Origin: Mobilicoccus caccae
GTDB lineage: Bacteria; Actinomycetota; Actinomycetes; Actinomycetales; Dermatophilaceae
DNA length: 64,000 nucleotides
Assembly (NCBI RefSeq): GCF_030161635.1
Contig: NZ_BSUO01000001.1
Coordinates: 3,391,199-3,455,198 of the forward strand
Direction: 5' to 3'
In this document: piece after piece, positions 58,538-64,000 of the stretch
Layout: every line of letters begins with the position of its first letter
How positions within the stretch are numbered: the first letter of the stretch is position 1
Translations under genes and position numbers: made by a program
Notes under the pieces: model-generated
The model's input: only the letters and a program-made list of their open reading frames with translations
Database searches by the model: none
Told to the model about the DNA's origin: nothing

Positions 58538-59451
58538 CCGAGGGCCCGGCGGCGACCGCCCCACCGGTCGCCGCCGCCGACATCCCGGCGATCGTCCACC
58601 GCCTGTGTGACGACACGTCGATGTTCGCGCCCTCCCGCGTCCCGCTCGCCGAGGCGCTCGCGACGCACGTGGCGCACTCCCGCTCGAGCCACCGCCGGCT
58701 CATCGGGCCGCTCGTCGTGGCGGGTGACCGGCTCGAAGAGCTGCGGCGACTCACCGCGAACCTGCCGAGCCGGTCTCTGTGGATGGCGCTCGCCGTCCCG
58801 GCGCCCTCCGACCTCGGTGAGGCGCTGCGCCTGGCCACGTCCATCGACGCGGTGCGCCTCGCGGGCGCCGAGGTCGACCTGCCGCCGGCGTTCGACCCGA
58901 CCGAGGTGGTCGCGGCCATCGCCGCCGGCCTCGATCACGCCGACGTCACCGACACCGAGATCTACGTGGAGGTCCCCCGTGACGACCGGCGGATCGCCGT
59001 GCTCGACGCCCTGGCCGACTCCGACTTCGACGCCAACCTCAACTTCGAGACCAACGGCGACGATCCCCGCGCCGGGCACCCGGTGACCCACCCCGCCGAC
59101 GAGATCCTCGACGCGGTGGCGCGCCACCTGCCGTTCAAGGTCCGCTCCGGCCTGCAGCACGCCGTGTCGGGGGCGCGGGGTGGCAGCGAACAGTACGGAT
59201 TCCTCAACGTGTTCCTCGCGGTCGACGCCGCCAGGCAGGGAGTCGACAGCGAGCAGAACGGCCTGCGCGACAGGGTCACGGCCGTCCTCGCAGACCGCGA
59301 CGGTGAGAGTGTCGCGCGCCGGGTCCGTAGTCTCGGGCCGGAGCGGGCCGTGGCCGTCCGATCCTCGTTCACCTCGCTCGGCACGGCCTCGATCACCGAC
59401 CCGCTCGACGAACTCATCGACCTCGGTCTCATCGACCACGAAGGAGCATGA
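58534..59451 (+). CDS. Conserved hypothetical protein in the homogentisate operon
   Basis: Not recognised. 305 aa, cytosolic, no signal or TM, Ala/Asp-rich. Central stretch DSDFDANLNFETNGDDPRAG and repeated helical segments; no catalytic signature that I can name. ATG overlaps the hmgA stop and the stop overlaps the fahA start, so translation is coupled on both sides. A role in homogentisate catabolism, for instance maleylacetoacetate isomerisation (which lacks a gene here), is a testable guess only. Confidence 0.75.
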   Translation: MTEGPAATAPPVAAADIPAIVHRLCDDTSMFAPSRVPLAEALATHVAHSRSSHRRLIGPLVVAGDRLEELRRLTANLPSRSLWMALAVPAPSDLGEALRLATSIDAVRLAGAEVDLPPAFDPTEVVAAIAAGLDHADVTDTEIYVEVPRDDRRIAVLDALADSDFDANLNFETNGDDPRAGHPVTHPADEILDAVARHLPFKVRSGLQHAVSGARGGSEQYGFLNVFLAVDAARQGVDSEQNGLRDRVTAVLADRDGESVARRVRSLGPERAVAVRSSFTSLGTASITDPLDELIDLGLIDHEGA

Positions 59452-60656
59452 TGATCACCCTGTCGATTCCGAAGGACTCCGGATTCGGACTCGCCAACCT
59501 GCCCTACGGCGTCTACTCCGTCGGGGGCGCCGCACCGCGTGTGGGCACCCGGGTGGGCGACACCGTGGTCGATCTCGCCCTCGTCCTCGCGGCCGAGGAC
59601 CCCGGCGCGGAGGCCCTGTTCGCCACGGACAGCCTCGCGACGTTCATGTCCACCGGGCCCGCCAAGTGGGCCCAGGTGCGCGAGACGTTGCAGCGGGTGC
59701 TCGCCGGTGAGGTTCCGAAGGAGGCCCTGCACCCGGTCGCGTCGGTGCGGATGCACCTGCCGTGCGAGTTCGCCGACTACGTCGACTTCTATGCCAGCGA
59801 GCACCACGCCTCCAACCTCGGGCGCCTGTTCCGCCCCGACAACCCTGACCCGCTCATGCCCAACTGGAAGCACCTTCCGGTCGGCTACCACGGCCGCAGT
59901 TCGACGATCGTGGAGTCCGGGGTCGACATCGTGCGGCCCTCGGGTCAGCGCAAGGGGCCAGGGGACGAGGAGCCGACGTTCGGGCCGTCCACCCGGCTCG
60001 ACATCGAGGCCGAGATGGGGTTCATCGTCGGCGTCGGCAACGAGATGGGCAGCCGGATCTCCGTGGACGACGCGAGCACGCACCTGTTCGGCGCCGTGAT
60101 CTTCAACGACTGGTCGGCGCGTGACATCCAGGCGTGGGAGTACGTGCCGCTCGGCCCCAACCTGGGCAAGAGCTTTGCCAGCTCGGTCTCGCCGTGGGTG
60201 GTGCCGATGGCGGCGTTGGCCGACGCCAAGGTGTCGACGCCCACGCAGGACCCGACTCCACTGCCCTACCTGCACATGGACGACCCGTGGACCCTCGACG
60301 TCGACCTCGAGGTCGAGTGGAACGGGCAGGTCGTCTCCCGCCCGCCGTTCCGCACGATGTACTGGTCGCCGGCGCAGATGCTCGCGCACACCACCGTCAA
60401 CGGGGCGCGCACCCGCACGGGCGACATCTTCGCCTCGGGAACGATCTCGGGGCCCGACAAGGAGCAGCGCGGCGCGTTCATCGAGCTCACCTGGGGCGGA
60501 AAGGAACCCATCCAGGTGGGCGGTGAGGAGCGCACGTTCCTCCAGGACGGCGACACCATCACGATCCGCGCCACCGCCCCCGGCGCGAACGGCGAGCGCA
60601 TCAGCTTCGGCGAGGTCACTGCGACGATCCTGCCCACCCCACCGCTCCGCCCTTGA
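59448..60656 (+). CDS. fahA: Fumarylacetoacetase
   Basis: Hydrolyses fumarylacetoacetate to fumarate and acetoacetate, the last step of homogentisate breakdown. 402 aa: N-terminal domain then the FAH core with ASEHHASNLGRLFRPD, the catalytic-site segment VGYHGRSSTIVESG, AEMGFIVGVGNEMG, and FNDWSARDIQAWEYVPLGP. ATG 59448 and ATG 59451 are both possible; AAGGAG favours the second by spacing. No maleylacetoacetate isomerase gene is adjacent. Confidence 0.94.
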   Translation: MMITLSIPKDSGFGLANLPYGVYSVGGAAPRVGTRVGDTVVDLALVLAAEDPGAEALFATDSLATFMSTGPAKWAQVRETLQRVLAGEVPKEALHPVASVRMHLPCEFADYVDFYASEHHASNLGRLFRPDNPDPLMPNWKHLPVGYHGRSSTIVESGVDIVRPSGQRKGPGDEEPTFGPSTRLDIEAEMGFIVGVGNEMGSRISVDDASTHLFGAVIFNDWSARDIQAWEYVPLGPNLGKSFASSVSPWVVPMAALADAKVSTPTQDPTPLPYLHMDDPWTLDVDLEVEWNGQVVSRPPFRTMYWSPAQMLAHTTVNGARTRTGDIFASGTISGPDKEQRGAFIELTWGGKEPIQVGGEERTFLQDGDTITIRATAPGANGERISFGEVTATILPTPPLRP

Positions 60657-60785
60657 CGCGCACTCCCCCATCCACGTGAGACCGGTAGCGTTGAAACCGG
60701 TGGCCATCGGCTTCGGTCCGAGCGCTACCCTCCGGTTTGAGGTGGGTCGCTCGGGGCGCGCCGGATGCACGACCTCGGAGGGCCA

Positions 60786-62324
60786 GTGAGTGACAACGTG
60801 ATGCCGACGGACGGCGCCGTCCCTCCTGCCGAGGCACCCGGCCCGCCGGCGGGACGTCCGGGCCTGGAGCCCGGGCTGCCGGAGAACCCCTGGCCCGCGC
60901 TGTGGGCGTTGGTGCTCGGGTTCTTCATGATCCTCGTGGACTCGACGATCGTGTCGATCGCGACGCCGGCGCTGATGAACCACTTCGGCGCCGACATCAA
61001 CGCCGTGCTCTGGGTGACCAGCGCCTACCTGCTGGCCTACGCCGTCCCGCTCCTCGTCACCGGGCGACTCGGGGATCGGGTCGGCCCCAAGCGGATGTAC
61101 CTCATCGGTCTGGCGGTCTTCACCGCCTCGTCGCTGTGGTGCGGGCTCACCGGGTCGATCGGTGGCCTCATCGCCGCGCGTGTGGTGCAGGGCCTCGGCG
61201 CCTCGATGATGACGCCGCAGACGATGTCGGTCATCACCCGCACGTTCCCGGCGGAGCGCCGCGGCGGTGCGATGGCGATGTGGGGCGCGACGGCCGGGGT
61301 GGCCACGCTCGTCGGGCCGCTGCTCGGCGGCGTCCTCATCGACACCCTCGGGTGGGAGTGGATCTTCTTCGTCAACGTCCCGGTCGGCCTGATCGCCGGG
61401 TGGCTCGCGTGGCGCCTGGTCCCGAGCCTGACCACGCACGCGCACTCCTTCGACTGGATCGGGGTCGCGCTGTCGGCGATCGGCCTCTTCTGCGGCGTGT
61501 TCGCCATCCAGGAGGGGTCGGCCTACGACTGGGGGACGATCGCCGGCCCGATCTCGGTGCCACTCCTGCTGGTCGTCGGCGGAGTCCTCCTCGTGGCGTT
61601 CGTGTGGTGGCAGACCCGGGTGCGCAGCGAACCCCTGGTGCCCCTGTCGTTGTTCCGCGATCGCAACTTCTCGTTGGCCAACATCGGGATCGTCGCGGTC
61701 GGATTCGCGGTGACCTCCTTCGTCTTCCCCTTCACGATCTACGCCCAGACCGTCCGTGGCCTCAGCCCGACCGGCGCCGCGCTGCTCATGGCGCCCCAGG
61801 CCGTGATGTCGATCCTCCTGGCGCGACCGGCCGGCAAGCTCGTCGACCGGGTGCATCCGCGACTGCTGGCCGGAATCGGCATCCTCGGGTGGTCGCTCAG
61901 CCTCTTCGCGCTCAGCCGCATCATGGTGCCGACGACGCCGACGTGGATGATCCTGCTCAACGCCGCGTGCCTCGGTGCGGCGGCCTCGCTGGTGTGGGGC
62001 CCGTTGTCGACGTCGGCGAGCCGCAACCTGCCCCCGCAGCTGGCCGGTGCCGGGTCGGGGGTCTACAACACGACGCGGCAGATCGGCTCGGTGCTCGGCA
62101 GCGCCGCCCTCGCCGCGCTCATGCAGTCCCGCCTCGCCCACCACCTGTCGACCGGGTCGGCCGCGCCGCACCTCGACCGCGGCATCGCCCTGCCCCCGGA
62201 GATCGCCGCGAAGTTCTCGACGGCCCTGGCCGAGTCGATGCTGCTGCCCGCGACGATCCTGCTCGTGGGATGGGTCGCCGCCCTGTTCTTCGAGCGGCCC
62301 CGGCACATGCGTCGCCCGAGGTAG
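60786..62324 (+). CDS. MFS drug/metabolite exporter, DHA2 (EmrB/QacA) family
   Basis: A 14-TM exporter, 512 aa. DSTIVSIATPALMNHFGAD, then the A motif GRLGDRVGPKRMYLIG and the C motif ...GVATLVGPLLGGVLIDTLG. GTG 60786 has GGAGGG 5 nt before; ATG 60765 is an alternative. About 130 bp downstream of fahA with a GGTAGCG/CGCTACC stem (60684-60690/60723-60729) between. Substrate unknown; the tyrosine operon location may be coincidental. Confidence 0.9.
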   Translation: MSDNVMPTDGAVPPAEAPGPPAGRPGLEPGLPENPWPALWALVLGFFMILVDSTIVSIATPALMNHFGADINAVLWVTSAYLLAYAVPLLVTGRLGDRVGPKRMYLIGLAVFTASSLWCGLTGSIGGLIAARVVQGLGASMMTPQTMSVITRTFPAERRGGAMAMWGATAGVATLVGPLLGGVLIDTLGWEWIFFVNVPVGLIAGWLAWRLVPSLTTHAHSFDWIGVALSAIGLFCGVFAIQEGSAYDWGTIAGPISVPLLLVVGGVLLVAFVWWQTRVRSEPLVPLSLFRDRNFSLANIGIVAVGFAVTSFVFPFTIYAQTVRGLSPTGAALLMAPQAVMSILLARPAGKLVDRVHPRLLAGIGILGWSLSLFALSRIMVPTTPTWMILLNAACLGAAASLVWGPLSTSASRNLPPQLAGAGSGVYNTTRQIGSVLGSAALAALMQSRLAHHLSTGSAAPHLDRGIALPPEIAAKFSTALAESMLLPATILLVGWVAALFFERPRHMRRPR

Positions 62325-62371
62325 CGACGGCAGCGTCCCCCGGATTCCTTCCCCCTGTCATGGGCCCTCGC

Positions 62372-62377
62372 TAGCCT
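62372..62377 (+). promoter_or_regulatory. -10 box of the LiaF-like gene, leaderless start
   Basis: TAGCCT, 7 nt before ATG 62385, and no ribosome-binding site. Confidence 0.5.
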
Positions 62378-62384
62378 GGGCACC

Positions 62385-62951
62385 ATGACGGCACACGGAG
62401 GTCCCGAACCCCAGGACCGCATCCCCCACCGACCGGCGACACCCGAGCTCGGCGACGACCGCATGCCCGTCATCAGGCCCGACGGGGTCATCGAGCAGCC
62501 CCCGCCGGTCTCCGGTGAGGTCGCGCGGCGCCAGCAGGCGAGTCCACCGAGTCCGTCGGTCCCCCCGGAGACGAGCCTGACCGCGGTGCTGGGCGACTGC
62601 CGTCGCGAGGGCCTGTGGCGCGTGGCCCGCACGACGCGGGTGTACTCGGTCATGGGAGACGTCGTCCTCGACCTGCGTCAGGCGGTCTTCGACGACGACC
62701 TCGTGCAGATCTACGCCTACACGATGATGGGCGACGTCAAGGTCATCGTCCCGCCCGGATTCGAGGTGCACCTGCGGGGGTTCTCCCTGCTCGGCGACCT
62801 CAAGCACAAGGACCACTCGGAGACGGGGACGCCGGTCGAGCGGCCGCGCACGGTGGTCATCACGTGCTCGGGGGTCATGGGCGACGTGAAGGTGAAGACC
62901 CTCGACGTCGGCCAGGTCGAACCGAAGTGGTGGAAGCGCCGGAAGGGCTGA
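62385..62951 (+). CDS. LiaF-like, TM-less cell-wall-response protein
   Basis: A 188-aa protein without membrane helix whose C-terminal two-thirds is the repetitive beta structure of the LiaF C-terminal domain (cell-wall-active antibiotics response; DUF2154-like): SVMGDVVLDLRQAV, TMMGDVKVIVPPGFEV, SLLGDLKHKD, GVMGDVKVKTLDV. Four V-M-G-D-V-type turns form a beta-helix. The N-terminal 70 residues are disordered. Likely cytosolic and possibly involved in envelope stress response. Convergent with the YhjD gene, whose frame overlaps its last 77 bp. Confidence 0.85.
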   Translation: MTAHGGPEPQDRIPHRPATPELGDDRMPVIRPDGVIEQPPPVSGEVARRQQASPPSPSVPPETSLTAVLGDCRREGLWRVARTTRVYSVMGDVVLDLRQAVFDDDLVQIYAYTMMGDVKVIVPPGFEVHLRGFSLLGDLKHKDHSETGTPVERPRTVVITCSGVMGDVKVKTLDVGQVEPKWWKRRKG

Positions 62952-64000
62952 GCCCCTCGGCCTGTCGCGTGGCCGGCGTTCTCGGGGCCTCCGGCGACCC
63001 CACGTCCATGGCCCGACCGGTCTCCGGCCTGGTCGGCAGGAGCGAGCCCGTCACGGCGTGGTAGGGCCATTCGAGGGTGTGCGGCGCGGAGAGCGTGACG
63101 TAGTTGGGGCGCTCCGCCAGGCGGATGGCCTCCGGCGTCAACGGGAACGGCACCGGGGGCGGGTTGGCGGTCCAGGCCGCGACCAGCAGCGTGAGTCGCA
63201 CGCCGAGGTTGACCAGAAGCGCCAGCGTCGCGACGGCGGCGAAGGACGCGAGCACGGGATCGCTGACGGCACCGACCAGCGAGGTGCCCGCCAGCCGGAG
63301 CACTCCCGTGCCGCACGCGCCGAGGATCGCCCCGAGGACGAGGTCGCGCCGCACCACCCTGACCCCCGCGGTGACGCGGAAGAGCATGACGAACACCAGC
63401 GCGTCGACGAGGCCGGCCACGACGATGGCGGTCACCGTGAGCACCGGTGCCGTCACACCGTCGACGATCCCGAGCCACGCGAACAACGGACGACCCAGCG
63501 GTCCGACCGCCGTGGACAGCGTGAACGCCGTGAGGATGCCGAGCACGAGACCGATGAAACCGAGCAGATCGCGCCCCTTGCCGATGACGATCGGCAGCGG
63601 CGCACCCCGAGGCCGAACATCGCGCGCACGGCCCTCCGCAGACCGGTCATGACGCTGAGCGCGGCCCAGAAGGCGACGACCATGGAGATGAAGGTCACCG
63701 GGTTCCAGTAGGAGTCGACGATGAGGCTCGTCGGGTCGATCACCCCCTGCCCGCTGCCGTCGTCGATGAGGCCGGGGATCACGGAGTTGACCGCCGCGCG
63801 GGCGTCGTCGAGCAGGGAGGGGTTCTGCCCGAGGAAGGTGCGCCCGGCGTTGACGAGGATCGTCACCACCGCGGTCATCGACAACAGCGCCGACCAGGTG
63901 ACGCCACCGGAGAACAGGCCTCCACGTCCGAAGTGGTACCGCATGCCGGCGCGGGCGATGCGCGCCTCGAGCGTGCGTCGCCACAGCGCCCCCAGAGCTC
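62875..64000 (-). CDS. YhjD/YihY/BrkB inner-membrane protein, partial (one frameshift)
   Basis: N-terminus lies beyond the right edge: the frame is open through 64000 (LWRRTLEARIARAGMRYHF). Several TM helices: GGVTWSALLSMTAVVTILV, TFISMVVAFWAALSVMTGL, LGFIGLVLGILTAFTLSTA, ILGACGTGVLRLAGTSLVGA. Family of BrkB/YihY-type integral membrane proteins; YhjD is proposed to permit LPS-linked traffic in E. coli, not applicable here. Frame breaks in the C run 63605-63608 (RAMFGLGV| versus GGAPLPIVIGK); one base restores it. The stop at 62875 lies inside the convergent LiaF-like gene, so the exact C-terminus is uncertain. Confidence 0.8.
   Translation of the reverse strand, partial: SSGGAVATHARGAHRPRRHAVPLRTWRPVLRWRHLVGAVVDDRGGDDPRQRRAHLPRAEPLPARRRPRGGQLRDPRPHRRRQRAGGDRPDEPHRRLLLEPGDLHLHGRRLLGRAQRHDRSAEGRARDVRPRGAPLPIVIGKGRDLLGFIGLVLGILTAFTLSTAVGPLGRPLFAWLGIVDGVTAPVLTVTAIVVAGLVDALVFVMLFRVTAGVRVVRRDLVLGAILGACGTGVLRLAGTSLVGAVSDPVLASFAAVATLALLVNLGVRLTLLVAAWTANPPPVPFPLTPEAIRLAERPNYVTLSAPHTLEWPYHAVTGSLLPTRPETGRAMDVGSPEAPRTPATRQAEGLSPSGASTTSVRPGRRRGSSPSRRP

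Noticed and set aside
58962..62306. 1114-codon minus-strand frame antisense to fahA and the DHA2 exporter
   Set aside because: Charged low-complexity shadow sequence; the plus strand has complete recognised genes.

Overview
The window is uniformly GC-rich DNA (about 70%) with actinobacterial marks: GTG/TTG starts, TAnnnT-type -10 boxes 6-7 nt before the start codon (leaderless genes), a DUF5926 gene next to pheA, a fused proline dehydrogenase/P5C dehydrogenase, and remains of an ergothioneine cluster. It fits an Actinomycetota chromosome, probably Micrococcales (Intrasporangiaceae/Dermatophilaceae-like). That placement is an inference. No rRNA, tRNA, phage, IS element or CRISPR array was found.

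Layout. 1-8.6 kb: the tail of a secreted CBM9-type protein, a VOC protein, an rRNA methyltransferase, serS, a diacylglycerol kinase, pheA-DUF5926 and a RsbW-like ATPase. 8.6-15.2 kb: a giant RND pump with a low-complexity insert, a 3-hydroxyisobutyryl-CoA hydrolase-like protein, and a NodS-like methyltransferase coupled to an unknown protein. 15.3-25.8 kb: fused PutA with a divergent PAS-AraC regulator, an RGG-tailed DEAD-box helicase, a NhaD-type antiporter, a LON-domain protein, a DUF4870 protein and serA. 25.8-33.6 kb: a sugar ABC importer (binding protein plus two permeases, no ATPase), a serine hydrolase, LysR, and a divergent MFS-aminotransferase pair. 33.7-38.8 kb: a secreted unknown, an operon of DUF6394, K+ channel and HAD hydrolase, and asd. 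38.9-43.6 kb: tandem palindromic repeats, two MFS exporters, and a GAP-family protein divergent from a TetR regulator. 43.6-46.4 kb: egtD, an egtA/egtC fusion remnant, and mazEF. 46.5-54.6 kb: a Tat-exported beta-propeller amidohydrolase, an acyl-CoA ligase, an AEC transporter, an XRE regulator with twin operators, and hydroxyacid-oxoacid transhydrogenase. 54.6-60.7 kb: the metP-metS transporter pair, MarR, and a divergent homogentisate operon (hmgA, unknown, fahA). 60.7-64 kb: a DHA2 exporter, a LiaF-like protein and a truncated YhjD/BrkB protein.

Two themes dominate. First, thirteen or fourteen otherwise normal genes are broken, nearly all by loss of one base in a G/C run or of two bases in a CG repeat. 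This reads more like consensus error than mass pseudogenisation, so I give joined coordinates for these genes. Second, the ergothioneine locus carries an apparent internal deletion: the egtA start is joined to the egtC end, egtB is absent, egtD is intact, and a mazEF pair lies beside it. That deletion is the main candidate for real biology, or for a mis-assembly worth resolving.
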